Positions 25,913 to 37,500 of a stretch of DNA of 64,000 bases are shown one piece after another. Source of the DNA: Farysia itapuensis (Eukaryota; Basidiomycota; Ustilaginomycetes; Ustilaginales; Ustilaginaceae). Positions within the stretch are counted from its first letter, which is position 1. The number at the start of each line of letters is the position of its first letter. The DNA lies in the NCBI GenBank assembly GCA_023212645.1, contig JALBYC010000014.1, positions 248,001 through 312,000 of the forward strand, read 5' to 3'. The position numbers were made by a program, and so were the translations under genes. The notes under the pieces were generated by a model. That model worked only from the letters and a program-made list of their open reading frames with translations. It was not told the origin of the DNA and made no database searches.

Positions 25913-27931
25913 ATGTCGTACTCGAATGGCACGCCTGCTTCGGCCACAGCGAGCTCGCGCAGCTCAAAGCGCGAGCTCATAGACAGGGTTCGCTATCCCA
26001 ACCCTATCCCACAACCTCCTTATCCGCCCAAGCTCGTCAAGATAGCGGCAGAGCCAAGTCGGTATGCCAACCCGCACTTTGCCGATCGACTCGCTAGTCA
26101 GCATCTCTTGCCTGTCATTGTCGACGCAAACGCTGGAATGCCCATAGATCTCGCCAACTTTCAGAATTTGTGGGAGGGCGACCTGTCCGAAGTGGTACCT
26201 TCATCAGATGCAACTCTGGATGTAACGCAGATTGATGATGGGGATGCCTTTCTGTTGCAAGACTTTGCCTCGACGTTGCCGGCGACCGTGCCTTCGACTT
26301 CAGGTAGTGTTGGACTTGTGACGTCGCTGCATGCCATTGACGATCCAACAGCTAGTGCTTCGCTTGCAGCAGCAGCTCAGCAGCGTCATGCACAGGCATT
26401 GGGACCGGGAGCCAAATCTGCCCTCGCAGCCGACGACGTGACGTGGCTGAGAAGAACGGAATACCTCGGTGTTCAACGGCACGCCCAACAGCAAGTACAA
26501 AAGCCACGCGTCGTGGAGCAAATTGACGTATCGCGGGAAGCACAGCTGGCAAAGATCGAGCAGTCGTTTCAGGACGCACAGAAGCCCATGCACACTCTCC
26601 GCCATCCCAACAAGCGAGGCGTCAAAGCAGTGCAGGTCTTTGACTTTCTCCCAGATCCAGAGACGTGGGCTACCGAGTATCAGGTGGTGCGGTTCGTGGA
26701 CCATCCCGGTCGGATTGTCAACGGTATGCCGCAAGCAGATCCGCGACTGGATGTTGCCATTCTCCGCCCAGCTGCGTCGGCCGATGGCGAACAACGTGTC
26801 TCGTACTACCTCCCCGCTGGTGAAGAAGTCAGCGACGAGATCGATGCACCCATGACGCTCGTCGAAAGCAAAGAGGTCGAAGAACAGAACGCCAAGCGTC
26901 TGCGCAAACGACGTCGAACGGGCAAATTCCCTCCTGCTCAAGGCCAAGACGAGGTCCCACGTAGCCTCCATTCCACTGCATACAGATTCACACGCGACTA
27001 TGTGCCAAAGGACACTGCCGAGACGGCGCACGATGTTTTGGTCCTTACTCTGGACGACGGCGTTCCCGATCCAGATCCGGACCACGATGTTGATCCGATC
27101 CGAGGCGTCAAGCGATCTGCAAACGCCTCTGGCGTCCCGCAAGAAGATGACGATGACCTGTTCGGCGCAGATGAGGATGAAGAAGCCACCAACACCATTC
27201 ATGACTCTGCCGACGTCAACACCACACTCCCCGCTCAATCCGACTACGAACGTAAACAACGTTCGCGAACGTCCAAAGGCAAAGCGGCAGGCACACCTGC
27301 CAGTGATGCTCCCAAACTTCGCGCTTACTACCACAAAATTGGCATGCGCTTCACTCTCCGTGTCTGGCGCTCCCGCTTTGCCAACAACGAAAAGCTTCGC
27401 AATCGCGACCGTCGGTATCCTGGCAAATGGGACGCAATCGTCCTGTCCAACCGCGAGCTGCAGGAACGCGAGAGGCTGCGTGCGCTCCATGCGCGTAGCC
27501 AGGTCGATGACGTCGGTGAGTTGGATCCCTACGAAAGTAGCGAGGACGACGGAGAAGACTTGGAGGAAGAGGAAGAGGATCAGCCACCAGTCAGTGCCGA
27601 TCTCGCCAATGTCGACGCCGGTGCAAGTGAAGAAAACAAAGACGAAGAAGACGGTCCTACGAAAGCCGTGGCTAACGATGACGATGGGGAAGAAGCACAA
27701 GCCAGCGGCGACAACGACGAGAACGATGACGAAGATAGCGACGACGATGACGAGGATCTGGACGAGGACGAGGACGGAACGGTGGACGGAGACGAAGAAC
27801 TTGCCGCTCTACGTGCCGAATTGGAAGACGCAGGCCAGGACGACACCGCTGCACAAGACGGAACTCGTTCCTCACGCTCCCGTCGAGACCGCGCCGCACC
27901 CGCAACCTCGATGGACGAGGACGCAGAGTAG
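25913..27931 (+). CDS. PAF1: RNA polymerase II-associated factor 1 (Paf1)
   Basis: A 672-residue intronless protein. The N-terminal block (LIDRVRYPNPIPQPPYPPKL, then PSRYANPHFADRLASQHLLP and DANAGMPIDL) is the Paf1 signature. Further conserved stretches follow, such as LRRTEYLGVQ and PDPETWATEYQVVRFVDHPG. The last about 150 residues are Asp/Glu rich, as in other Paf1 proteins. It is the scaffold of the Paf1 complex, coupling elongating RNA polymerase II to H2B ubiquitylation and H3K4/K36 methylation. ATG 25913 follows AAC; the longer frame begins at a non-ATG. The acidic tail codes for many overlapping antisense frames, which are not genes. Confidence 0.94.
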   Translation: MSYSNGTPASATASSRSSKRELIDRVRYPNPIPQPPYPPKLVKIAAEPSRYANPHFADRLASQHLLPVIVDANAGMPIDLANFQNLWEGDLSEVVPSSDATLDVTQIDDGDAFLLQDFASTLPATVPSTSGSVGLVTSLHAIDDPTASASLAAAAQQRHAQALGPGAKSALAADDVTWLRRTEYLGVQRHAQQQVQKPRVVEQIDVSREAQLAKIEQSFQDAQKPMHTLRHPNKRGVKAVQVFDFLPDPETWATEYQVVRFVDHPGRIVNGMPQADPRLDVAILRPAASADGEQRVSYYLPAGEEVSDEIDAPMTLVESKEVEEQNAKRLRKRRRTGKFPPAQGQDEVPRSLHSTAYRFTRDYVPKDTAETAHDVLVLTLDDGVPDPDPDHDVDPIRGVKRSANASGVPQEDDDDLFGADEDEEATNTIHDSADVNTTLPAQSDYERKQRSRTSKGKAAGTPASDAPKLRAYYHKIGMRFTLRVWRSRFANNEKLRNRDRRYPGKWDAIVLSNRELQERERLRALHARSQVDDVGELDPYESSEDDGEDLEEEEEDQPPVSADLANVDAGASEENKDEEDGPTKAVANDDDGEEAQASGDNDENDDEDSDDDDEDLDEDEDGTVDGDEELAALRAELEDAGQDDTAAQDGTRSSRSRRDRAAPATSMDEDAE

Positions 27932-28066
27932 ATATTCACCATCACCAGCAAAAAGCACTTTTACCTACTCAATCGTCGCGCGCGCTTCCTCTTTTGCAAC
28001 CCATTCTGGTATATCGAGATTGCACAATGTACAAGGCACAACTTTTTGTAGCCCTACGTAGAAATT

Positions 28067-28817
28067 CTAACGGTCCTCGGCCCACTCCTGCGTGAACAAA
28101 GGTGCACATACGTGTCAGTAAATGCAACGCCGAACGAGGGAGAAAAGGGCAACTTACGTTTTCTTTGCGGATCTGGGCCTCTTCTTCAGGTGTAAAGTCG
28201 TTCTGAATGTTGAACAGCTTTCGGATCTCCTCGGGTGTCTTTCCTTTAATCATATTAGCGCTGTGTGTGAGAAGTTAGAGAGGAAGTGAGTCAGAGTGAC
28301 CATGTGCGATGAGTTGGATAGGAGAGACTTACACAGTTTTGCAGCCGACGTCAAGCAGAGGCTTGATATCGAGGTAGTTGGCAGCTAGAATGATCTCGAA
28401 AAGCATTTCCTGGTCGACTTGGATGAACTTGGCGTCCCAGTCCGAGATGTCGGTCGTGCGACGACGCGCTTCTTCAGCATCGTCGGTTGGCGCGGGAGGA
28501 TCATCGCGGTGCTGCGAACAGTACTCAAGCACCTAGGCCATAAAAAGCAGTCTTGTTAGCAGCGCTGGATACAACTAAGCACAGCATGGGACTCACTTTC
28601 TTGAGAACGTTGGACGATACATTAGGCAGTGGAATAGGTTGATCCGTATCACCAATATCTGCAGTGACACCAGAGAGGGGTTTTAGCTCGAACGATACGG
28701 CAATAAAGTGGCGCTCCAATACGTACCTTCTAGCATCTGTCGGATGAGGATGGAGCGTTCTGCCACATCGCGGTCTACGGTGAACTGCTCGTTGTCGGAC
28801 GTTGTAAGGCTGACCAT
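28067..28817 (-). CDS. SKP1: SCF ubiquitin ligase adaptor Skp1
   Basis: Five exons: 28727-28817, 28597-28658, 28333-28532, 28158-28260 and 28067-28087, giving 158 residues. All four introns (64-72 nt) have GT-AG ends and restore one frame. The product starts [20 protein letters not shown], includes [40 protein letters not shown] and [20 protein letters not shown], and ends KENEWAEDR. This is a full-length Skp1, with the BTB/POZ-type cullin-binding N-terminus and the C-terminal helices that bind F-box proteins. It is the most intron-rich gene in the window. The last exon codes for only six residues plus the stop. Confidence 0.95.
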
Positions 28818-29133
28818 GGCTGTTGTGCTTGAAGTGGTAGTTGGCGATGTCGTTGCTGCGAGATGGAATTGAGTGTGGAGTCTTCGCAATTGCGCACGTG
28901 ACGCCACATTCAACCCGCCAAACCTGCTGCGCCCACTATCTGAGCGCCAAGAGGAAAATCAAAAACTGGGGTATGCATTGTTGAAAGCACTATAGGGTTA
29001 CATGCGATGATTGTCCGAGAAAGCAGATGCAGAGGGATGAGGGCAGAAAGGAGAGGAGCGGGAACAGGTGCGATTACGACGAAAGCTGGCAGTTGAGTGC
29101 ATGATAGCTTCTTGAGATTTTAATCACACGTCT
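28818..29133. other. Intergenic region between SKP1 start and MTHFR stop
   Basis: These 316 bp hold the SKP1 promoter and the 3' UTR of the methylenetetrahydrofolate reductase gene; both genes are on the minus strand. A purine-rich stretch (about 29020-29070) is visible. No gene or named element is recognised. Confidence 0.4.
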
Positions 29134-31065
29134 CTATGCGGTGGCGGAATGGCCGTTGAGGTGACCATTGGCAAGGTTCGATACAGCGTTGGATGCTCCA
29201 TTGATGGCAGTTCCGACCGTGGAACTCAGCTCGGAGAGCACTCCGTTGGTCGAAGCGGCCTGACCCAACTGGAGGAACGGCGAAAAGATGGCGTCGGAAG
29301 CCTTGAAGTCGTTGTGCACTACATTGACCAGGAAGTAGGTGCTAAAGATCGACTCGAGCAGCTTGCGTGACTCAGAGTTGGGCTCGTACACTTTGGCCCA
29401 GTTGCGTCCAATCTCGTAAGCCTCATCCTTCCATGCCAGGAACGAAATCGACTCAACAATGGTCGGTTGGATGATCTCGCAGTGGGGAAAGACACCCCAT
29501 GTGACTGCGTTGGGTGCTTCCGAGTTGGTGTTTGTGCGCATATCACCCTCGCAATTGACGGCGTGGTAGGTGATTTGCGGGTCTGCTTCAATCCGCGAAA
29601 TCAAAGTGTCCAAGTCCTCGGGGGACACAAAGAATTCGAGATAAGCCTTTTGGTAAACGTAGCCATTCTTAGGGCCCCAGCCGTGTACTTTGTCGTCGCT
29701 GCGTGCTCCGTCGACGGAAGGTTGTGAATTGATTGTCAAGAAGCCGAGCTCGTTCATCTTGGACAGCTTTTCGCTGATCACATGTGTCTCGCGAGCCACT
29801 GGCGTCTCGGACCATGGCAAAGCTTTCACGTCGCCCGCACAGAACTTTTGAAACAGGTCCTTGACGTCTTTGAGCGAGGTTGGCGAGCCCCACATTTGCT
29901 TGGCTTCTTCGTTACTGTAGCGCAACTTGACACCGTACGCATCAACGTCGCCATAAGCGGGAGAGCGTGCATCACCCCATCGGCCATTAGGAAACTCGTC
30001 CCAGGTCTCGGTTCGGTTGACGTAGCTCTTGGCGCGGTTGGCCCAGAAGATAGGTCGGATCTTTTCTTCGCGCCGCTTGGGCGTCAAACTTGGTGTCCAT
30101 GGTAAAGGGCTGACCTGGTTGACAGAGGCATTCAATCCCAAGTATTCGAGAAGCATGCGTGAACCGCGCTCCAGGTTCATGGTATAGATATGCAGTCCGC
30201 TGATGCCGAGACCAGAGCCGACAATCTTCTTGCACATGTCTCCCACCAATCGCAGACCAACTTCTCGGACTTTTTGGTCGTCATCCTTGACTGGGTCGAG
30301 AGCGTCATGGAAGTACTGCGGTACGATGGTGCCGAATCGGTCGGTGGCGCGTTGAAATCCGCCGTAGGTCTGGATAGGCATGACGCCTGGCACGATGGGA
30401 CAGGTGATGCCAGCTGCACGGACATCCTTGACCCATTTGGCAAAAATGTCAAAGTCGTAGAACATCTGTGTAAAGATGAAGTCGGCACCGGCGTCAATCT
30501 TTTCTTTGAGGTATCGGAGCTCCTTTTCGTAGCCGTCTGCCGCTTCAGGATGACCTTCGGGAAAGCCAGCGACAGCAATGGCAAAGTAGTCGCCGTATTG
30601 CTCGCGAATGTATTCGACGAGCTCTTGTGCCCGGCTGAACCCAGCTGCATGTGCTTCCCACTCAGACTGGCCGTGTGGTGGGTCGCCTCGCAGAGCCAGA
30701 ATGTTACGACAGCCAAACTCTTTGGCTTCTTTGAGCGCTGTGTCGATCTTTTCACGGGGCATGTTTGTGCACGTAAGATGCATGCATGTTTCGAGACCGA
30801 TGTACGTGTGGACCGTCTTGACCAGGGACGCAGTCAAGTCAGATGTACGTCCGCCCGCATTCCAGGTAATGTCGACGAACTCGGGGCCCAAGTCAGCCAT
30901 ACGCTCGATGCGGTCATAGAGATTGGTAAGACCCTGTGCTGTACGCGGTGGAAAGTACTCGAAGCTCCACCAGATACGGCCCTCTTTCTCGGCCTTGGCG
31001 ATCTTGTTGGTAATCTTCCACGATGTGTCGCCTTTGGGTGGGAGAGAGTCGATCGAGGACATCAT
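29134..31065 (-). CDS. MET13: Methylenetetrahydrofolate reductase
   Basis: A 643-residue intronless enzyme. The N-terminal FAD-binding TIM-barrel domain (about residues 20-310) carries WWSFEYFPPRTAQGLTNLYD, LTCTNMPREKIDTALKEA and ALRGDPPHG, then DAGADFIFTQMFYDFDIFAK. The C-terminal eukaryotic regulatory domain (about 340-600) contains DEFPNGRWGDARSPAYGDVD and KVHGWGPKNGYVYQKAYLEF. The enzyme reduces 5,10-methylene-THF to 5-methyl-THF for methionine synthesis. Motif order and spacing are closest to yeast Met13, the major isoform; the paralogue Met12 cannot be excluded. Two ATGs are adjacent (31065 and 31062). It is divergent from the APP1-like gene over 332 bp. Confidence 0.95.
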   Translation of the reverse strand: MMSSIDSLPPKGDTSWKITNKIAKAEKEGRIWWSFEYFPPRTAQGLTNLYDRIERMADLGPEFVDITWNAGGRTSDLTASLVKTVHTYIGLETCMHLTCTNMPREKIDTALKEAKEFGCRNILALRGDPPHGQSEWEAHAAGFSRAQELVEYIREQYGDYFAIAVAGFPEGHPEAADGYEKELRYLKEKIDAGADFIFTQMFYDFDIFAKWVKDVRAAGITCPIVPGVMPIQTYGGFQRATDRFGTIVPQYFHDALDPVKDDDQKVREVGLRLVGDMCKKIVGSGLGISGLHIYTMNLERGSRMLLEYLGLNASVNQVSPLPWTPSLTPKRREEKIRPIFWANRAKSYVNRTETWDEFPNGRWGDARSPAYGDVDAYGVKLRYSNEEAKQMWGSPTSLKDVKDLFQKFCAGDVKALPWSETPVARETHVISEKLSKMNELGFLTINSQPSVDGARSDDKVHGWGPKNGYVYQKAYLEFFVSPEDLDTLISRIEADPQITYHAVNCEGDMRTNTNSEAPNAVTWGVFPHCEIIQPTIVESISFLAWKDEAYEIGRNWAKVYEPNSESRKLLESIFSTYFLVNVVHNDFKASDAIFSPFLQLGQAASTNGVLSELSSTVGTAINGASNAVSNLANGHLNGHSATA

Positions 31066-31397
31066 CTTGGAGTATAGATGGACGGTGTGCTCGCAATCAG
31101 CAGACGACGCCTACACACGCCAGAGTGTAAGCTTTTGCCAGCAGTGCTTCTGTCGGTGAGGAAGCGGTTGAAGCGGGGGTTTCAGAGTATGGAGGCGGCG
31201 AGAAGAATGTGAATGCTGATCATTCCGTGATTTTTGGTTTTCTGGAAGGATGGCAGAACGTGGCTGTCGGGGATTTGGCTAAGCAATCGGCATCTGGATC
31301 GGGCGAAGTGCATACCCGATGCCAGGGTTGTGGAGAAGCATGAGGGCCCTCGTCGTGAACAACAACACCATCGACCCGCCATGTTCTCTCAATCTCG
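31066..31397. promoter_or_regulatory. Divergent intergenic region, MTHFR / APP1-like
   Basis: These 332 bp separate two divergent starts and must contain both promoters. I see no TATA box, CACGTG or other named element. Confidence 0.4.
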
Positions 31398-33446
31398 ATG
31401 AACAACCATGGCCCTCCACCCACTGCCGGCCCAGACAGAGCAGAATCCTCCATGAGTCGATTTCGAATACGCAGCAGGACCGCCTCCTTGCTCACCTCGA
31501 GCGTCGACTATCTGGCCAGCCGTGATTGGCAGGCAGCCTCGGGGTCCATACGCAGAAATCTGCAGCCCTCTGTCGGCAAACAAGCAGCACCTCCAGACGG
31601 CCACTCGTTGACAAGCAGCGCGAATCTGCAGCGTTTCAAGGACATGTCGGGTCGGGCTGGACCTGAAAATGTAGTGCTGCTGCCCGGTTGGGTACAGCGC
31701 ACAGTCGCGCGGGATCGCTTTCCACAGACGTGGGGTAAAGTAGACGCGCCAGAGGATCTTGAAGATGGAGAGATTGAGCTACACATATCCCTGCATGGCT
31801 TTGTTTCGAAAGCACTCGAGACGCAGAGCCGAAGCCAGCGAATATTCAACCAGATGGCCCGACAGATGGCAGGACTGCCCAAGGTGCAATTCTCTGGATC
31901 CACCGAACAACCGGTGTTAGCACCTAACGGACGCTTGACTGAAGAGCCTCAGAGCTTGGAAGAAAGCGGAGAAGCAGCTAGTGAACACAAACATGGCCCC
32001 GAAAAGCTCGCTGCCAAGATGGTTGAAAACGCCGATGACGAGGCTCTCGTCCGCATGATGGAGAATCTCAACGCCTTTCCGACCGAGACTGCAGCTCAAG
32101 ACCGTCCAAAGCCGCATCACGCGAGCACCACCTCTACCTTGCCCGAGAGAAAGTCATCGATGGCAGGTGGATCCGTACAGTGGGAATCGCGCACTGTAGA
32201 CGACATAGCTGGCTTTCACCAGAATCTCAATCAGCGTCTGAAAGCCTACTGGATCTACCGGTCGCCGCACAAAGACGTGCTCGTCGAGGTCTCACCCGTG
32301 ATGGGGGGCAAAGTGGCTCGAGACAAGGACGGTGACCGTTTGATACTGGCCTCTACCCGTCTTACAACCGATGCCACGGGTCAATTCGAGTATCGGCTCG
32401 TTGTTCCTTGGCACATGTTGACTGCCTTTTGTCAACACTACGCCGGCGTAGTCGGTGCGACGCCCAACAAGATTGAGGCAGTAGAGGTCAGGGCTCAATT
32501 GGTCGACAATCGACACCAAGTTGCTGCGTCTGATTGGCGTCATTTGTCTGTACAGGAGGACGGTGCTCGAAAAGTGCGTGTCATTTCCGACATTGACGAT
32601 ACAGTCAAGCAAACGGGCGTGCTACAAGGTGCTAGACAGATCCTGCGCAACGTCTTTGTTCTGCCGTATCACGAAGCCGAAGTGGTCGGCGTAGCAGCCT
32701 GGTATCATTCCATGATGGAGCTTGGTGTGGGGTTACACTATGTGACCAACGCTCCTCTCGAGCTGTATAGTTTGGTGATTGATTTTCTGCAGGCGGTCCG
32801 TTTGCCAGTGAGCCATTTGGTGCTCAAGCATTATCCCAGTGGCGCACGTAGCCTGTTCAGTAGCTGGCTGGAGCCAGCTGGCGAAAGAAAGCGAAGCAAC
32901 GTGACTCGCATCCTGGACGACTTCAAGAGTTCTCAGTTCCTGCTCATTGGCGATTCGGGCGAATTGGATCTTGAGCTCTACTGTCAAATAGCGGCAGAAC
33001 GTCCCTGGCAGATTCGGGGTGTGTTTATTCGCGATGTCAGCACGCCACGGTCACGTAGTAGCAAGACTGCGTCGCTCTCGTCTGTCGCTACAGATCTTCC
33101 TCAAGCTCCACAGACTGCACTCAAACCGCCAAGCGCCGCTCTCAGATCGTCTACCAACAGGGAAGCGCCTCCCTTTTTTGACACATCCTATCCGCCCAAG
33201 CCCACCATGACACTCGACCTCCCCGTCGACCGAGTCACGACACAAACCGATGCTGCAGCACGACTCTCGGAAGCAGAGATGAAGCGAGCTCAGGCATTCC
33301 AGTCGCGCCTGACACGAGCGACGAGCATGCTACCAAGAAGCACTGTCTTCCGCCTCTTTCGCGAGGGCGGAGACGTCCAAGCCGAAGCGTTGCAGCTCAT
33401 TCGGGAACTGCAAAGTGGCACACGGCCAGCCGAACGGCCAAGGTAA
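31398..33446 (+). CDS. APP1-type phosphatidate phosphatase
   Basis: A 682-residue intronless protein. The catalytic domain (DUF2183/App1, about residues 390-560) has the HAD-like DxDxT motif as D398-I-D-D-T402 within VRVISDIDDTVKQTGVLQGA. It also has LHYVTNAPLELYSLVIDFLQ and a lysine-containing LKHYPSG, then LIGDSGELDLELY. Yeast App1 dephosphorylates phosphatidate to diacylglycerol at cortical actin patches and endosomes. The region before it (about 220-380) matches the App1 N-terminal beta-rich part (LTTDATGQFEYRLVVPWHML). The ends of the protein are disordered. Its position next to ACC1 puts two lipid-metabolism genes side by side, which may be chance. Confidence 0.88.
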   Translation: MNNHGPPPTAGPDRAESSMSRFRIRSRTASLLTSSVDYLASRDWQAASGSIRRNLQPSVGKQAAPPDGHSLTSSANLQRFKDMSGRAGPENVVLLPGWVQRTVARDRFPQTWGKVDAPEDLEDGEIELHISLHGFVSKALETQSRSQRIFNQMARQMAGLPKVQFSGSTEQPVLAPNGRLTEEPQSLEESGEAASEHKHGPEKLAAKMVENADDEALVRMMENLNAFPTETAAQDRPKPHHASTTSTLPERKSSMAGGSVQWESRTVDDIAGFHQNLNQRLKAYWIYRSPHKDVLVEVSPVMGGKVARDKDGDRLILASTRLTTDATGQFEYRLVVPWHMLTAFCQHYAGVVGATPNKIEAVEVRAQLVDNRHQVAASDWRHLSVQEDGARKVRVISDIDDTVKQTGVLQGARQILRNVFVLPYHEAEVVGVAAWYHSMMELGVGLHYVTNAPLELYSLVIDFLQAVRLPVSHLVLKHYPSGARSLFSSWLEPAGERKRSNVTRILDDFKSSQFLLIGDSGELDLELYCQIAAERPWQIRGVFIRDVSTPRSRSSKTASLSSVATDLPQAPQTALKPPSAALRSSTNREAPPFFDTSYPPKPTMTLDLPVDRVTTQTDAAARLSEAEMKRAQAFQSRLTRATSMLPRSTVFRLFREGGDVQAEALQLIRELQSGTRPAERPR

Positions 33447-34530
33447 GCTCACGCGCTCACGAGCATGCAAAAGCATGAAGCAATTGATCGAGCAATTGAT
33501 CGGCAATTGACGATATTGACGATGTTAGAGAATGACCTCGAGAACGGAAAATTAAATTTTGAGCCGGCCCACGCCCGTGCGTATGGTTTCTTTTTTTTGC
33601 ATCACCAAAATTTCCAGAAGTTCTCTGGTTCCCAACAACGCCGCCATGAACTCGCGTCTTCGATTCCACTGATAGCCGGCAAGCCCGATACGGCTTCCGA
33701 CCGTTCCCGTCCCGGATCGATCGACTCTTTTGTGTGACATCGGGTGCCTCTGCCCGATCTGAGCGTCACGCGGTACCTACTTGACGTACCCCAACATCAC
33801 GCGTCACTCTAGATCAGCGCATCACTCTTGCGCGACAACAATGGACGTGCACATGACAAAGGATGAACGAGACCTCGGTCGGCAGGATGTGGTCTGAATC
33901 TGTCGTGAAGGGTGTGGTTAGCAAGTATATCAATCGATGGGCGATGGGAGTCTTGACGAACGAGGTTCAGCAGGGTCCCAAAAAAAACCCAACAGGGACT
34001 GCTTAAACGAAAGTCATTTACCTCCACGTCTGCCGAAAGGTCAACTTTTGGGAAATTCCCCATCTTTGCGCACACATTTAGCCGAAGCGGAAAGAAAGTG
34101 CAATCCTCTCACTTTTGCGCACAGACAGCATGGGATTGAGATTGAGAAGTTTGAGTTTGGCTGGGCACCGGTCATGCTTCGGATGTCAGATGGGCTCAAG
34201 TTGATAATATGAGGGCAGGGCTGATGATGGTTTTGGAAATTGTTGAGCATGGACCCACTCGCCCGTCAGCGATAAGTGACAAATACAAAGACGCACATAC
34301 TAGTTTCCTCCTCAGATCCGCTTTTTCCCCAGCTCGAAGGTGTATACCCATCATTCACGGCACCGACAACACCCTTTCTCTTCTCGCCGTCATCATTGCC
34401 CCTCACTACCACCATCGCCATCTCTGCTGAACAACAAGGTTTCCCTCGGCCTTGCCTGCTTCATCCATAGTGCGCGTCTCATCAAGTTCCTCCTCCTCAC
34501 CATCTTCCGTTTAGCTCAAAAGCGCTAACC
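33447..34530 (+). promoter_or_regulatory. Long upstream region of ACC1
   Basis: At 1084 bp this is one of the longest gene-free stretches in the dense part of the window. It contains a repeated CAATTGATCG-type stretch (33481-33510) and an AT patch near 33548. Closer to the gene is a long C/T-rich leader (about 34370-34510) with several CCTCCT, CATC and CTC tracts, ending GCTAACC before the ATG. A pyrimidine-rich leader is common in strongly transcribed fungal genes. No small ORF with a recognisable domain was found. Confidence 0.45.
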
Positions 34531-37500
34531 ATGCCAGCTCCAGACCACAAGGCTGTCAGCCATTTCATCGGTAAGTCGAGCTCTCTTTGCGGGTCTTGGT
34601 GCTGTATTCTGACTCGCTCCTTGATGATGCAATGCAGGCGGAAATCCGCTCGAGACAGCACCATCTGGCGCTGTTGCCGACTTTATTCGCAAACAGGGTG
34701 GTCACAGTGTTATCACCAAGGTCCTCATCTGCAACAATGGTATCGCTGCCGTAAAGGAAATCCGCTCCATTCGCAAATGGGCCTACGAGACTTTTGGCGA
34801 CGAGCGAGCCATTGAGTTCACCGTTATGGCTACGCCCGAAGATCTCAAGGTCAATGCCGACTACATTCGCATGGCAGACCAGTACGTAGAAGTACCAGGC
34901 GGCTCCAATAACAACAATTATGCAAACGTCGACCTTATCGTCGATGTCGCCGAGCGCGCCGGAGTTCACGCCGTTTGGGCTGGTTGGGGTCATGCTTCCG
35001 AAAATCCTCGTCTGCCAGAATCTCTCTCGGCCTCCAAGCACAAAATCATCTTCATCGGCCCTCCCGGCTCTGCTATGCGATCTTTGGGTGACAAGATCTC
35101 GTCCACCATTGTCGCACAGCATGCCGACGTGCCCTGCATGCCCTGGTCCGGTACCGGAATCAAGGAGACTATCATGAGTGAACAGGGCTTCATGACCGTC
35201 TCGGACGAGGTTTACCAAAAGGCTTGCATTCACAGTGCCGAAGAGGGCCTCGAGCGAGCCCTGACCATTGGCTTCCCCGTTATGATCAAAGCTTCCGAAG
35301 GAGGTGGAGGTAAAGGTATCCGAATGTGCGGAAACGCCGAAGACTTCAAGCAGCTCTACAATGCCGTTCTTGGAGAAGTTCCCGGCTCCCCCGTCTTTGT
35401 CATGAAGCTGGCCGGCAAAGCCCGCCATCTGGAAGTCCAGCTCATGGCTGATCAGTACGGAAACGCTATCAGCATTTTCGGTCGTGACTGCTCCGTCCAG
35501 CGACGTCATCAGAAGATTATCGAAGAGGCTCCCGTTACCATTGCCAACGAAGATGCTCGAGAGGCCATGGAAAAGGCTGCTGTTCGTCTCGCCAAACTGG
35601 TCGGCTATGTCTCAGCAGGTACCGTCGAATGGCTCTACTCGCCTGACTCTGGTGAGTTCTCGTTCCTCGAGCTCAACCCACGTTTGCAGGTCGAGCATCC
35701 CACTACCGAGATGGTTTCGGGAGTAAACATCCCTGCTGCTCAGCTTCAGGTTGCCATGGGTATCCCGCTCTATTGCATCCGCGACATCCGAACCCTCTAC
35801 GGCATGGACCCCCGTGGAAGCGAAGTCATCGACTTCGACTTCTCCAACCCTGAATCCTTCAAGACGCAGCGAAAACCTCAACCCCAGGGCCACGTCGTCG
35901 CCTGTCGTATCACTGCCGAGAACCCAGACACTGGTTTCAAGCCCGGCATGGGAGCCCTCACGGAACTCAACTTCCGATCCAGCACCTCTACCTGGGGCTA
36001 CTTCTCCGTCGGCACCAGTGGTGCCTTGCACGAGTATGCCGATTCGCAGTTCGGACACATCTTCGCCTACGGTGCCGATCGATCCGAAGCTCGAAAGCAG
36101 ATGGTCATTTCCCTCAAGGAGCTCTCCATTCGAGGTGACTTCCGAACCACAGTCGAGTACCTCATCAAGCTGCTCGAAACCGACGCGTTTGAGTCCAACA
36201 CGATCACCACTGGTTGGCTTGATGGTCTGATTCAGGACCGTCTCACTGCTGAGCGTCCTCCTTCGGACCTCGCTGTCATTTGCGGTGCTGCCGTCAAGGC
36301 TCATCTTCTGTCCCGTGAGTGTGAGGACGAGTACAAGCGTATCCTGAACAAGGGTCAAGTGCCTCCTCGAGACACGATCAAGACGGTATTCTCCATCGAC
36401 TTCATCTACGAAAACGTCAAGTACAACTTTACCGCTACCCGAAGCTCCGTTTCGGGCTGGACTCTCTACCTCAACGGTGGCCGAACCCTGGCTCAGCTTC
36501 GACCCCTCACTGACGGCGGTCTCCTGATCGGCTTGAGCGGAAAGTCGCACCCAGTCTACTGGAGAGAGGAGGTCGGAATGACCCGTCTCATGATCGACTC
36601 CAAGACATGCCTTATCGAGCAAGAGAACGACCCGACTCAGATCAGATCGCCCTCGCCCGGAAAGCTTGTACGCTTCCTCGTCGAATCCGGTGACCATGTC
36701 AAGTCTGGCCAGGCTATTGCCGAAATCGAGGTCATGAAGATGTATCTGCCTCTTGTCGCAGCTGAGGACGGTATTGTCTCGTTCGTCAAATCGGCCGGAG
36801 TCTCACTCAGCCCTGGTGATATCATTGGTATCCTGTCGCTGGACGATCCCAGTCGAGTGCAGCATGCCAAGCCCTTCGCCGGTCAGATCCCTGATTTCGG
36901 TCTGCCCATCATCATTGGCAGCAAGCCTCATCAGCGATTCAGCTACTTGGTCGAAGTCCTGAACGACATCCTCGACGGTTACGACCAGTCCTTCCGCATG
37001 CAGGCCGTCATCCGCGAGCTCATCGAGACTCTGCGTAATCCGGAGCTGCCCTATGGCCAAGCATCGCAGATCCTTTCCAGTCTTGGAGGCCGCATTCCCG
37101 CTCGACTTGAAGATGTAGTACGCAACACGATCGAGATGGGTCACTCCAAGCATGTCGACTTCCCTGCCGCCCGTCTGCGCAAGCTGACGGACAACTTTTT
37201 GCGCGACAGCGTTGACCCTGCGATTCGAGTGCAAGTTCAAACTACCATCGCCCCTCTCATCCAGCTGTTTGAAGAGTACGCTGGCGGTCTCAAGGCTCAC
37301 GAGGGCAACGTACTTGCTGCTTTGCTCGACAAGTACTACGCCATCGAATCCAAATTCACTGGCGAGGCCGACAAGGTTCTTGAGCTTCGACTCGAGGCCG
37401 AAGGTGATCTGGACAAGGTCGTTGCTCTGCAGACTTCGCGTAACGGCATCAACCGCAAGAATGCCCTGCTTCTGACCCTGTTGGACAAGCACATCAAGGG

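Noticed and set aside
27000..28061. 353-codon frame overlapping PAF1
   Set aside because: A +1 shadow of the acidic PAF1 tail (GAC/GAA codons read as Thr/Lys/Arg); no conserved motif.
35612..36697. Long open frames antisense to ACC1 (also 36803-37813, 37925-38701, 40082-40795)
   Set aside because: They mirror the codon pattern of the sense gene, show no recognisable domain and overlap a certain gene.
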